NCBI GenBank assembly: GCA_947589355.1
Contig: CANPZC010000005.1
Span: forward strand, 36,918-100,917
Reading direction: 5' to 3'
Origin: an uncultured Clostridia bacterium
GTDB taxonomy: Bacteria; Bacillota; Clostridia; Oscillospirales; Ruminococcaceae
DNA: 64,000 nucleotides
Positions 17,947 to 26,694 of this stretch are shown piece by piece; the first letter of the stretch is position 1; every line of letters starts with the position of its first letter. A program made the position numbers and the translations under genes. The notes under the pieces are model-generated. The model saw nothing but the letters and a program-made list of their open reading frames with translations, was not told the DNA's origin and did no database searches.

Positions 17947-20469
17947 TTATGCGGTCTCTACACTGTTTGCCTGCTGAAGACCCAGCTTTTCAACAGCCGC
18001 CTCGCGCATTTTGTATTTGAGTATCTTGCCTGCCGCGTTCATCGGGAACTCGCTTACAAAGTCAACATATCTGGGTACTTTGTGCTTTGCCATGTGCGAC
18101 ATAACATACTCTTTCATTTCTTCTTCTGTAGCCTGTTCGCCCGGCTTCAAGATGATGCAAGCCATTATCTCCTCGCCGTAAGCCTTGTCGGGCACGCCTA
18201 TTACCTGAACGTCCTGCACCTTGGGGTGGGTGTATATAAAGTCCTCTATCTCCTTGGGGTAAATGTTCTCGCCGCCGCGGATTATCATATCTTTTATGCG
18301 TCCCGTTATCTTGAAATTCCCGTCAGGCAGACGTCTTGCAAGGTCGCCCGTGTGCAGCCAGCCGTCCTTGTCGATAGCCGCTTCCGTAGCCGCCTCCATT
18401 TTGTAGTAGCCCTTCATGATGTTGTATCCCCTTGCACAGAACTCGCCGTCAACATTGTCGGGAAGCTCCTTGTTCGTCTCGGGGTCAACTATCTTGCACT
18501 CAACGCCGAATATCGGGCCGCCAACGGTGTTTACTCTGGTTTCTATAGAGTCGGTAGTCTTAGACATCGTGGTAGCAGGCGATGCCTCCGTCTGACCGTA
18601 GGTTATGCATATCTCTTTCATGTTCATCTTTTCTATAACGTCCTGCATAGCCTTTATCGGGCAGGGCGAACCTGCCATAATACCCGTTCTCATGTATGAA
18701 AAATCAGTCTTGGGGAAGTTTTCATGACCGAGCATAGCTATGAACATAGTCGGCACGCCGTGGAAGCAGGTTATCTTCTCTTTGTTTATGCAGTCAAGTC
18801 CTTTTCTAGGTGAGAACGCCGTTATAGGTGACATCGTTACCGCGTGCGTGACCGATGCAGTCATAGCCAGCACCATACCGAAGCAGTGGAACATAGGAAC
18901 CTGTATCATCATTCTGTCGGCGGTGGAAAGGTCCATGCAGTCGCCGATAGCCTTGCCGTTGTTTACAACGTTGTAATGGGTGAGCATAACGCCTTTCGGG
19001 AATCCCGTTGTGCCCGAAGTGTACTGCATATTGCAGACATCGTGCTTGTTTATCTTGCGGCGCATTACCTCAACTTCGCTGTAAGGCACTGTTTCTGCAA
19101 GAGCTATAGCTTCTTCCCATGTAAAGCAGCCGGGCTGTTTTGAATCGCAGGTAATTATATTTTTCAGCACGGGAAGTCTCTTAGACTCCAGTTTGCCCGG
19201 CTCGCAGGTCGCAAGTTCGGGGCATATCTCTTTTATTATCTCAACATAGTTTGAATCCTTGAAACCGTCTATCATAACGAGCGTGTGCGTATCAGACTGC
19301 CGCAGCAGATATTCAGCCTCGTGAATTTTATATGCGGTATTTACTGTAACCAAAACCGCGCCAATCTTCGTGGTAGCCCAGAAAGTTATATACCACTGCG
19401 GAACGTTCGTAGCCCAGATAGCAACGTGGTCGCCTTTCTTTACTCCCAAAGCTATCAGAGAGCGCGCAAACGTGTCAACATCATCTCTGAACTGCGGATA
19501 TGTTCTTGTGTAGTCAAGCTCTGTATATCTGAACGCATACTGCTCGGGAAACTCCTCACACACCCTGTCAAGAACGTCTGGAAAAAGGCAGTCAATAAGC
19601 TTTTCTTTCGGCCAGATATACTTGCCCGTGCCCCTGTTGTTATCGCAGAGAGTCTCGGTGTGCTTGCCCTTGTAGGCTTTCATGTAGTTTTCAAACTGCG
19701 GGAACACCACGCCTGCGCTGTAGAGGTTCTTAGCCCACCTCTTTACCCATTCGAGTGAAACATAGCCCGTGTAGTCAATGCTCAAAAGCGCCTTGAACAT
19801 ATCATCAAGAGGCATATCGCCCTCGCCCATAAGCTTGTATTCGGGCTTGCCGTCCCGCATAACGCTGTCTTTAACGTGAACATACTTTATATAGTCGCGA
19901 AGATTTGCAACCGTTGTTTCGGGCGATTCGCCTGCGTATCTGTATGGGTGATGCATATCCCACAGAGCTGCCACCCAGCGGTTGTCAACAGCATCGAGCA
20001 CCTTTTTCAGCCTTGCGCTGTCAGAGTACACGCCGTTTGTTTCAACAAGCATGGTAACTTCATACTTTTCCGCTATCGGCACTATCTTTTTAAGAGCTGC
20101 GATCATCTTTTCATCGTCAACATCGCCGCTCGGCTCGGGGTCTAAGTCCGCAAGTATTCTTATGTAAGATACGCCGAGTTTGTCTGCAAGTATAGCATAC
20201 TGAGTTATCTCGTCAATTGCCTCGTCTAGCTTGTCTTCAAATTTTAAGCACGCGCCCGAAGAAAGGCAGGATATCTCCAGCCCCAGAGAGCGCAGTTTTT
20301 CTACCGTTTTCGGCAGCTGCTCTTCGGTGAAAGGTTTTGCCTTTACCGAGAAAATGTCGTCGCCCAGACCTCTTATCTCAATGCCGTCAAAGCCGAGGTC
20401 ATGAGCCATTGAATATATGTCCGACCACGAATAGTCAGGACACGCGAGTGTTGAAAAGCTGAGTTTCAT
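17947..20469 (-). CDS. Sugar-phosphate isomerase/epimerase-like TIM barrel fused to an acyl-CoA synthetase
   Basis: 840 residues in one uninterrupted frame. Residues 1-270 are an AP-endonuclease-2/xylose-isomerase-like TIM barrel with metal-site candidates E143 (LVETNG), D171/H173 (LWDMHHP) and E240 (YVSLEW). Residues 300-830 are a complete ANL adenylating domain: TSGTTGFPKG at 484-493, YGQTE at 624-628, TGD at 707-709, GRIKDMIIRGGENIYP at 723-738 and the catalytic lysine K815 in NAAGKILK. The ligase most resembles short/medium-chain acyl-CoA synthetases. A T-box reading a leucine codon sits in its leader, suggesting a link to leucine supply, for example activation of isovalerate for reductive carboxylation. 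Substrate is inferred. Confidence 0.88.
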   Translation of the reverse strand: MKLSFSTLACPDYSWSDIYSMAHDLGFDGIEIRGLGDDIFSVKAKPFTEEQLPKTVEKLRSLGLEISCLSSGACLKFEDKLDEAIDEITQYAILADKLGVSYIRILADLDPEPSGDVDDEKMIAALKKIVPIAEKYEVTMLVETNGVYSDSARLKKVLDAVDNRWVAALWDMHHPYRYAGESPETTVANLRDYIKYVHVKDSVMRDGKPEYKLMGEGDMPLDDMFKALLSIDYTGYVSLEWVKRWAKNLYSAGVVFPQFENYMKAYKGKHTETLCDNNRGTGKYIWPKEKLIDCLFPDVLDRVCEEFPEQYAFRYTELDYTRTYPQFRDDVDTFARSLIALGVKKGDHVAIWATNVPQWYITFWATTKIGAVLVTVNTAYKIHEAEYLLRQSDTHTLVMIDGFKDSNYVEIIKEICPELATCEPGKLESKRLPVLKNIITCDSKQPGCFTWEEAIALAETVPYSEVEVMRRKINKHDVCNMQYTSGTTGFPKGVMLTHYNVVNNGKAIGDCMDLSTADRMMIQVPMFHCFGMVLAMTASVTHAVTMSPITAFSPRKGLDCINKEKITCFHGVPTMFIAMLGHENFPKTDFSYMRTGIMAGSPCPIKAMQDVIEKMNMKEICITYGQTEASPATTMSKTTDSIETRVNTVGGPIFGVECKIVDPETNKELPDNVDGEFCARGYNIMKGYYKMEAATEAAIDKDGWLHTGDLARRLPDGNFKITGRIKDMIIRGGENIYPKEIEDFIYTHPKVQDVQVIGVPDKAYGEEIMACIILKPGEQATEEEMKEYVMSHMAKHKVPRYVDFVSEFPMNAAGKILKYKMREAAVEKLGLQQANSVETA

Positions 20470-20527
20470 AGTGATTTTCCTTTCTCTTTACAATATATTT
20501 CTGCGAATTTCAGGACTGTGATAACAA

Positions 20528-20792
20528 ACAAAAACCGCCCCAAAGATAGTTCTTTGAGGCGGAATATCTTTCCGCGGTACCACTCAAATTGCGTTCGCAC
20601 GCCACTTCAGGCTCCAACAAGCCCTTTGCTTTTACGTCGCACTTTACGGATAACACTACTTGCCTTTTGGCTTTCGCATTATCAGCTCGGGAGTGAGTTG
20701 TACAGAGACCCTCGCTGTCGGCTCGCATCTACCGCCGACTTTCTGAAAGCTGCCTTCTCTGACGCTCTCCGTCACAGCCTTTATTAAACAGT
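20528..20792 (-). promoter_or_regulatory. T-box riboswitch, specifier CUC (leucine)
   Basis: Minus-strand leader has all T-box landmarks: stem I base GTGACGGAGAG near 20779, distal loop CGGTAGATGCGAGCCG near 20730, specifier-loop strand ACAACTCACTCC near 20700-20685 in which CTC is followed by A and the closing CTCC, T-box GAGTGGTACCGCGG (20585-20572), and a terminator CCGCC/GGCGG with T5 (20562-20530). The UGGU bulge pairs with a tRNA ending ACCA, as tRNA-Leu does. Uncharged tRNA would stabilise the antiterminator and permit transcription of the fusion gene 59 bases downstream. Confidence 0.93.
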
Positions 20793-20798
20793 ATATTG

Positions 20799-20827
20799 AG
20801 TTTAACACATTTGAATTTGTTTGTCAA
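20799..20827 (-). promoter_or_regulatory. Sigma-A promoter of the T-box transcript
   Basis: TTGACA (20827-20822), 17-base spacer, TAAACT (20804-20799). It lies just after the acyl carrier protein stop, so the T-box gene is a separate transcription unit from the FkbH/ACP genes. Confidence 0.8.
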
Positions 20828-20860
20828 GAGCTTTTTTTATTTTTATGCAATTTACTAAAA

Positions 20861-21106
20861 TCACTTTGCCCTTGAGGCGATTATTTCTGCCATTTCGCCG
20901 ACATTCTTCATTGTAGATACCTCGCCCATCTTAAAGCGCACGCCAAATTCGTCCTCGACCGCGCCCACGAGCGTTATATGCATCATGCTGTCCCAGTCCT
21001 CAATATCGTCCGCGACTGTTTCGGGCTTTACCGTAATTTCCTCATCGTCAAACACATCTCTGAACACCTTGTTCAGTCTCTCATAGATCTCCTTTTTGTC
21101 AAGCAT
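20861..21106 (-). CDS. Acyl carrier protein
   Basis: 81 residues with the phosphopantetheine attachment serine S40 in the DWDSMMH motif, four-helix ACP pattern and acidic character. It lies 15 bases after the FkbH-like gene, so it is most likely a dedicated carrier for the acyl group that protein loads, not the fatty-acid ACP. Followed immediately by the T-box promoter. Confidence 0.92.
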   Translation of the reverse strand: MLDKKEIYERLNKVFRDVFDDEEITVKPETVADDIEDWDSMMHITLVGAVEDEFGVRFKMGEVSTMKNVGEMAEIIASRAK

Positions 21107-21121
21107 TATGTACCTCTCCTT

Positions 21122-22900
21122 TTAAATTTGCTGTATTTCTATGTATCCGCACTTGTTTTCATAAGCAGATACATTCAACTCCCAAACGGTATTGCCGCTC
21201 TCGTCCTCCGAAATTTTCTCAAACCCGAAAGAGCCGAAAAGCTCCTTTACCATTTTGTTTTTCGCCGTCGGGCAATAATAGCCGACTATCTTGTCTATTC
21301 CCTGCTCACGGCACTTTTTCACCAGAACATCAAGCATAGCAAACTCCATATCGCGCTTTAATACGCGGCAGCTCATAAGCCACAGGTCTATATGAAGTTC
21401 TTTCTCTTTTTTCTCGCCTATAACTACCGATACCACGCCGTTGTCGCCGAATTTATCGGTCAGCCTGCCAAACAGCCTGATGTAGTTTTTGCTCTCAAAA
21501 ACTTCCTGCATCTGCGCCTGCGTGTAGCGTTTTGTGGTAACGTTGAACTGGTTGCTCTTGTTTGTAAGCTGCGTTATCCTTTGCAGGTATACAGGCTGAA
21601 AATCGCCTATATACGCTGTCATTTCAAGGCTTTTGAGATAGTCTCCGTAATTTTCAAAACTTGCCTGCTGCTGCGCCCTTTTGGCGTTTGCTATATACAT
21701 ATCATTTCTTTGCAGATCGTCTTTTGAAAGCTGCGTTACCTCGAAAAATCCGCTGCGGTCTATAACTCTTATGTAGTCCTCAACGCTGCCTATCTCGGGC
21801 GCTGATATGTGCAGCTGCTTTGAAACTATCTCCCGCTCGGCAGGGTTGTCATCAACAAAAACAATGCTCTCGGGCAGAATATTCAGCTCTTTCGCTGTCT
21901 GCGCAACGTTTAAGTCTTTTGGTTCCCAGTTAGCTTTTATGCACACAAAATCGTCTGGGCGCAAAACGCCGTCGGGGTGGTTTAGCCCTGCTAAGGCGTT
22001 TTCCTCGTCATTTTTTGAGCAGACAGTCAGCATAACGCCCATGCTTTTAAGCTGTTTTAAGTATGTCTGAAACTCTCTGTACCCCTGTGCAACGGGCGTT
22101 TCCTCTCCGACCGCAATGCCCTCAACGCCGTCGTCGCCTACAACTCCGCCCCAAAGCGTGTTGTCAAGGTCAAGCGCCAGAGCCTTTTTGTTCTTGCCAA
22201 GTATCGCCTTGATTATATTCGCCACGCTGAACGAAAGTGTCGGTATCGCCTCGGTACACAGCGCGTATTTATACATATACCAGTAAAGCGGTGCAGACCA
22301 TTTTTCCAGCCCATAGCTTGCCGCAAGGTAGTTTATATCGTTTATGTAAAAGTCGTCATGCTCTGCCGCGTACTCATAAAAACGCTGATTGAGCCGCGTT
22401 ATAAAGTTCGTCATTCCCCTGTGGTCGTAGGCATCGCGGTTGCCTAAAAGCCTGTAAAGCGGCGGTTCAAAGTTATTCTGTATGATAACGCACCCGAAAC
22501 GCTCCCTGAGCTTTTCCCACATCATGGTAAAATGCTGTACCTGCCGCTGAAGAGCCTCGTCAGCCTGCTCTTTTGTCATATCGGGCGCAAGTTTTTCGGT
22601 AATGTTCCTGTTTGAAGTATGTATAAAAATTATGTCGGGCGCAAACTCGTCAAGCTGCTCGTTTCCAAACATCGCGTCCTGCCAGTATGCGTTATACTCC
22701 GACTGCCAGAGCTTTGGTTTTATACCGCTGTCGAGCAGAAAAATTTCCAGCATATCGGCAATATCGCCTGTGGTAGAACCGCCTAATATTGCTATTTTCT
22801 TCTCAACTCGCTCGCTGCCGTCAGAGAGCAAGGCTTTCTTTATACTGCGCTTTTTCTTCATCAGGTATGCGCCGTCAAACGGATATTGCAGTTCTTTCAC
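21122..22900 (-). CDS. FkbH-like HAD-superfamily acyl loading enzyme
   Basis: 592 residues. N-terminal SGNH-like region (about 30-230; AILGGSTTGDIADML), HAD-IIIC catalytic domain (240-400) with nucleophile motif DLDNTLWGG at 244-252 and VDDNPAERE later, and a GNAT-fold C-terminal region (430-580). FkbH proteins take glycerate from 1,3-bisphosphoglycerate and place it on an acyl carrier protein as glyceryl-ACP; the adjacent ACP gene supports this. Substrate identity is inference. Upstream lies a repeat and then DHHW and MBOAT genes in the same orientation. Confidence 0.88.
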   Translation of the reverse strand: MKELQYPFDGAYLMKKKRSIKKALLSDGSERVEKKIAILGGSTTGDIADMLEIFLLDSGIKPKLWQSEYNAYWQDAMFGNEQLDEFAPDIIFIHTSNRNITEKLAPDMTKEQADEALQRQVQHFTMMWEKLRERFGCVIIQNNFEPPLYRLLGNRDAYDHRGMTNFITRLNQRFYEYAAEHDDFYINDINYLAASYGLEKWSAPLYWYMYKYALCTEAIPTLSFSVANIIKAILGKNKKALALDLDNTLWGGVVGDDGVEGIAVGEETPVAQGYREFQTYLKQLKSMGVMLTVCSKNDEENALAGLNHPDGVLRPDDFVCIKANWEPKDLNVAQTAKELNILPESIVFVDDNPAEREIVSKQLHISAPEIGSVEDYIRVIDRSGFFEVTQLSKDDLQRNDMYIANAKRAQQQASFENYGDYLKSLEMTAYIGDFQPVYLQRITQLTNKSNQFNVTTKRYTQAQMQEVFESKNYIRLFGRLTDKFGDNGVVSVVIGEKKEKELHIDLWLMSCRVLKRDMEFAMLDVLVKKCREQGIDKIVGYYCPTAKNKMVKELFGSFGFEKISEDESGNTVWELNVSAYENKCGYIEIQQI

Positions 22901-22980
22901 GTTATCATCTCCGCTATTATAATGTGATGAGAAATTATAGCTTCGCTTTCAGAAGCAAGAAATAGGGTTTATTCAATAGC

Positions 22981-23240
22981 ACGGCGTTCCATAATGGAAC
23001 GCGAAAAAATAGATATAACTTCTCAAAGGGGAGGCTCTCTCTTGCAGAGCCTCCCCTCTTAAAAAACAGTCCACCGGACTGTTTTTTAATTCACCTCTTG
23101 CAGAGCGCCTACCGTATGGGGATTTCGCCGTCTGCGGACGGCGACGAAGGGCGTTGCCCCTCGACCCCACGACCCTTTTGAAAAAGGGTCGATCGAAAAC
23201 TTTTATTTTCTTGACAAGAATTAAACGCTTTGTTTATTTC
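22981..23240. repeat. Dispersed intergenic repeat, copy 1
   Basis: Fills the 333 bases between the FkbH-like and DHHW genes. Modules: GCGTTCC/GGAACGC hairpin (22984-23002), GGAGGCTCTC...GAGCCTCC hairpin (23040-23054), AAAACAGTCC/GGACTGTTTT hairpin (23064-23086), CACCTCTTGCAGAGCG (23092-23107), ACCC-TTTTGAAAAGGGT hairpin (23171-23190) and a tail GATCGAAAACTTTT then TTCTTGACAAGAA (23190-23221). The same modules in the same order recur at 47871-48095, and the tail alone at 36281-36320. No credible reading frame. Confidence 0.8.
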
Positions 23241-24991
23241 GTTTTATTCTGCACTCTCAGGTTCTCGATATAATTCGCCTTGTCGCTGGTGCAGGTGAAC
23301 ATACACGTTGCAAACAGCACGTCGGTCGCGCCAACATTCTGACAAAACTCAATAGCGTTGGGCGTAAAATATCTCAGGTCAACTACGTATATCTTGCTGT
23401 ATGAGCCCGTCAGGAACGGCACAAGCGCGTTGCCGAAGCTGTCTTTGAATATGACCAGCGTTCTGCCGTTGTCGCAGTCGGTCTTTATCTCTGCTATCTG
23501 CTGATCTGTACCCAAAAATGTACTGTACAGATTTATCTTTTCATACGCCTTGAAAAACAGCGTGCTTCTTACGCTCTTGTCCGTAAAGTCGGGCGAATAG
23601 TAATAAACTTCAAGGTCGTTATTGTTGTGCGGTTTATAATAGGTAAACGTATCGGGGTTGTCGGCAAGTTCGCTGTTATAGCCGCTAAATCCGTACAGCG
23701 TGCCAACAAAGTCTTCCTCTACCACTTTTTCATACGTTGAAAGCTCATCGAACGGCACTTGCGATACCTTTGCAAATTCCTGCGCCGCATAGTAAGCGCC
23801 GAGCGGCTGCCAGTGGTGGTCGGTACGCGAATAGATATACTCATCGGTATGCTTTTTCAGCGCCGAGTACACGTCAACGTCCGCCACTCCGTCAAGGTAA
23901 CTTCTTATATTGTTTATGTTGTCCAGCGTATCGCCGTAATCGTCTTTATACTTATCGGGGCAATAGAACGCGAACGCAGTCGGTATGTTCATGCTGTATA
24001 CATTTACATACTGCCCCAGTTCTTTTTTATACTTATTTACAAACTCCGCATACGATTTTCCGTAAGAGAAGCTGCCGCCGTAACATTCAAGCGCCCTAAC
24101 ATTCTTGCCGCTGCCGACTATCATTATACCGTTTGAAAGTGTAGTATTATCGTTATTTACCGGCAAAGTGGTCTGCTGCGGCGTACTCACCGTACCTGAT
24201 GGCGTGGTAACATCTGCGCCGTCAGTAGTTGTTCCCGTAGGCGGCGTGCCTGTGAATATTTCCACTTTCGGCGTAGTTACCGTGCCGCTGAGAGTCTGCT
24301 TTTCAATATCTCCTCTGTTGCCGTCAAGAATTACCTTATCTTCGTCATTTCCTATATGCAGACCGAACAGCTTTGTCAGCCGTGATGAAAACGACAGCAT
24401 ATCGTCGCGGTATGGTATAGTATCGGTATACCACTTTGTAACGCCGTCGGTAAAGTTTCCGCCCAGCCACTGCGATACCGATATTTCGGGAAAATCAGCA
24501 AGCTCTCTGTTTTCAAACACGCTTCTGCCGTCCTCCCTCTTTATAACTATCAGCATTACCGCTATAACTGCAAACACCAGTATCATAGCGATAACGTTTA
24601 TAAAGTTCATTTCAAGGCGGCAGGCTCTTATATCCATATCCTTGTCTGTAGTTTTGGGAGCTTCGTCTTTAACGCCCTCGCGTATGCGGTCGCCAAACTT
24701 TCTGCCTATCTTTTTAACTGCCTGTTTGCGTGAGCGCTTCTTTTCCTCACGCATCTGCATATTTTTTGCTTTCTTCACCTTTTTCGGGTCAAGCTGCAAA
24801 TTTATAGTCTTTTTGTCGCGTTCTTCGCTCACAACGTCAACGCCGACGACCATGCCTTCTACCATTTTAATGCCCTTTTGCTGAGGCATCTCTATGGTAA
24901 CTACCTTTTTGGTCTCGGTGTTATTATTTTCGCTGTTGTTTTTGTTGTCCTCAGTGTTCGACACTTTTTCTATATTCTCTTTATTTTCCAT
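23234..24991 (-). CDS. DHHW-motif membrane protein (AlgX/DltD-like partner of MBOAT)
   Basis: 585 residues: a charged, lysine-rich cytoplasmic N-terminus (1-128), one transmembrane helix (about 129-149), then a large extracellular domain. It contains the diagnostic RTDHHWQPLGAYYA motif and a late VIFKDSFGNALVPFL segment, typical of SGNH-like proteins that act with an MBOAT to acylate exported polymers; a Thr/Pro-rich insertion interrupts the domain (about 230-285). 44 bases downstream of the MBOAT gene. Probable role: final acyl transfer to a cell-surface polysaccharide or teichoic acid. Confidence 0.85.
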   Translation of the reverse strand: MENKENIEKVSNTEDNKNNSENNNTETKKVVTIEMPQQKGIKMVEGMVVGVDVVSEERDKKTINLQLDPKKVKKAKNMQMREEKKRSRKQAVKKIGRKFGDRIREGVKDEAPKTTDKDMDIRACRLEMNFINVIAMILVFAVIAVMLIVIKREDGRSVFENRELADFPEISVSQWLGGNFTDGVTKWYTDTIPYRDDMLSFSSRLTKLFGLHIGNDEDKVILDGNRGDIEKQTLSGTVTTPKVEIFTGTPPTGTTTDGADVTTPSGTVSTPQQTTLPVNNDNTTLSNGIMIVGSGKNVRALECYGGSFSYGKSYAEFVNKYKKELGQYVNVYSMNIPTAFAFYCPDKYKDDYGDTLDNINNIRSYLDGVADVDVYSALKKHTDEYIYSRTDHHWQPLGAYYAAQEFAKVSQVPFDELSTYEKVVEEDFVGTLYGFSGYNSELADNPDTFTYYKPHNNNDLEVYYYSPDFTDKSVRSTLFFKAYEKINLYSTFLGTDQQIAEIKTDCDNGRTLVIFKDSFGNALVPFLTGSYSKIYVVDLRYFTPNAIEFCQNVGATDVLFATCMFTCTSDKANYIENLRVQNKTK

Positions 24992-25035
24992 ATGTTTATC
25001 CTTTATCTTTTCGATCCAAAACGCATAAGCAAAGA

Positions 25036-26514
25036 TCAGAATCTTAAATACAAAAACGGATTATTAGTATTGCTCAGCAGCATGAGACTGCTTACCAGCA
25101 GCATAGCCACGTTCAGCACTATACCAAGGGTATTCATCGTTATGCACGCGCCAACACTCTTGTCGCCCAGCGAGCGTATTTTCTTTACTATCGGCGTTGA
25201 GAATATCAAAGCTGCAAGCAGCAAGAACAGATTATTCAGCACGCTCGTTCCCGTCACCGCATCAGCAAAGGCATTGCCGCCCACACCGACTAAGTTTTTG
25301 AAAAATCTTCCCAGCGACGGCAGATCTTCAAAGTAGAATATGCCGTAGCCGACCGCCACCACAATGGTAACGTAAATGTGCGCCAGCACGCTCGGAATTT
25401 TCCTCATGCGCTTTCTGCCTATCTTCATTTCAAGCACTATGAACAGGCCGTAATACAGACCCCATAGAATAAAGTTCCAGCTTGCGCCGTGCCACAGTCC
25501 CGTGCAGAACCACACAAGGAACAGTCCGCCGTATTTTCTTCTTTTTCCGAATATCGGCACATACAAAAGGTAATCTCTGAAAAAGCTGCCGAGAGAGATA
25601 TGCCACCTCTGCCAGAATTCCGTTATGTTCTTTGATATGTACGGATAGTTGAAGTTTTCGTTAAAGTGAAAGCCGAACATTCTTCCTATGCCTATCGCGA
25701 TGTCCGAATATCCCGAAAAATCGAAATAATACCACAGCGCAATAACTATTATGCCGTACCATGTTCCCACGGTGGAAACAGAACTCAGCCCTGCATAGCC
25801 GTTGTCATTGTCACCGAACATCGCGGTAACAATTGAACTTAAATTATTCGCAATTATGACCTTTTTCGACACGCCGAGGATAAGCCTTGAAAAGCCCTCG
25901 CTCAGATCGACAAGTTTAGTCTTTCTGTCCTCTATCTCAGCTTCAATGTCGGCATAGCGCACTATAGGACCTGCCACCAGCTGTGGGAACAGCGAGACGT
26001 ACATCAAAAATTTTCCGAAACTTTTCTGCGACTTTACCTTGCCCCAGTATACGTCTATTATGTAGGAAAGTATCTGGAAAGTATAAAAGCTTATTCCTAT
26101 AGGCAGCGCGGCAGTCTTTAAATTCAGCCCCGTAACAGAATTTAGCTTTTCAACAATAAACAGCCCGAAGCCGTCCTCACTCAGGTGAGTGCCTGCCAAA
26201 GCGTTTATGTTTTCCGCAATAAATCCGCTGTACTTGAAAAGCCCCAGCATACCTATGTTATATATCAAAGCTGTCGCCAGCAAAAATTTTCCCGAGCGTT
26301 TTTCACGTCTGGGCTCTATTGCCATGCCAAGCAGCCAGTTCACCGTGGAACTGAGCAGCAGCAAAACTATCCACCATGGCTCTCCCCAAGCGTAAAATAT
26401 CAAAGAAAATAACACTAAAATAAAATTTCTGTACTTCAGCTTTTTGGTTGCAAAGTAGCACACCAGACATACAGGCAGAAAGAAGTACAGAAAGAAAAGA
26501 TCAGCAAATACCAA
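25036..26514 (-). CDS. MBOAT-family membrane O-acyltransferase
   Basis: 492 residues with about ten transmembrane helices. Family landmarks are YFDFSGYSDIAIGIGRMFG (about 257-275), NFNYPYISKNITEFWQRWH and the catalytic histidine in GLWHGASWNFILWG (about 343-356), as in AlgI and DltB. Starts at TTG (26514), placed 9 bases after AGGAG. First gene of a unit that continues into the DHHW gene and, beyond a repeat, FkbH and ACP. Moves an acyl group across the membrane to the DHHW protein. Confidence 0.93.
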   Translation of the reverse strand: MVFADLFFLYFFLPVCLVCYFATKKLKYRNFILVLFSLIFYAWGEPWWIVLLLLSSTVNWLLGMAIEPRREKRSGKFLLATALIYNIGMLGLFKYSGFIAENINALAGTHLSEDGFGLFIVEKLNSVTGLNLKTAALPIGISFYTFQILSYIIDVYWGKVKSQKSFGKFLMYVSLFPQLVAGPIVRYADIEAEIEDRKTKLVDLSEGFSRLILGVSKKVIIANNLSSIVTAMFGDNDNGYAGLSSVSTVGTWYGIIVIALWYYFDFSGYSDIAIGIGRMFGFHFNENFNYPYISKNITEFWQRWHISLGSFFRDYLLYVPIFGKRRKYGGLFLVWFCTGLWHGASWNFILWGLYYGLFIVLEMKIGRKRMRKIPSVLAHIYVTIVVAVGYGIFYFEDLPSLGRFFKNLVGVGGNAFADAVTGTSVLNNLFLLLAALIFSTPIVKKIRSLGDKSVGACITMNTLGIVLNVAMLLVSSLMLLSNTNNPFLYLRF

Positions 26515-26597
26515 TTTGTTTTACTCCTTGTCTTTCTTTTGTTACACTTGTTCCACTCCACAGGCATTTTTTATCTCTATATTTTCGCCTATATAAT

Positions 26598-26626
26598 ATT
26601 ATATAACAACTGTTCCTCATAGTCAA
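26598..26626 (-). promoter_or_regulatory. Sigma-A promoter of the MBOAT operon
   Basis: TTGACT (26626-26621), 17-base spacer, perfect TATAAT (26603-26598). Confidence 0.82.
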
Positions 26627-26694
26627 TTACAATTAGGTAACAATTTCGACTTTTTTATAAATTTATTTTGGTGATTTTAACAAAAGCAAAACTT

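Noticed and set aside
20528..20792. T-box as regulator of the acyl carrier protein or FkbH genes
   Set aside because: Those genes lie upstream of the T-box promoter; the terminator hairpin precedes only the fusion gene.
22973..23170. Minus-strand frame in the dispersed repeat, similar to one at 47713-47964
   Set aside because: Similarity is that of the repeat itself; codon content is unlike the neighbouring genes and hairpins cross the frame.
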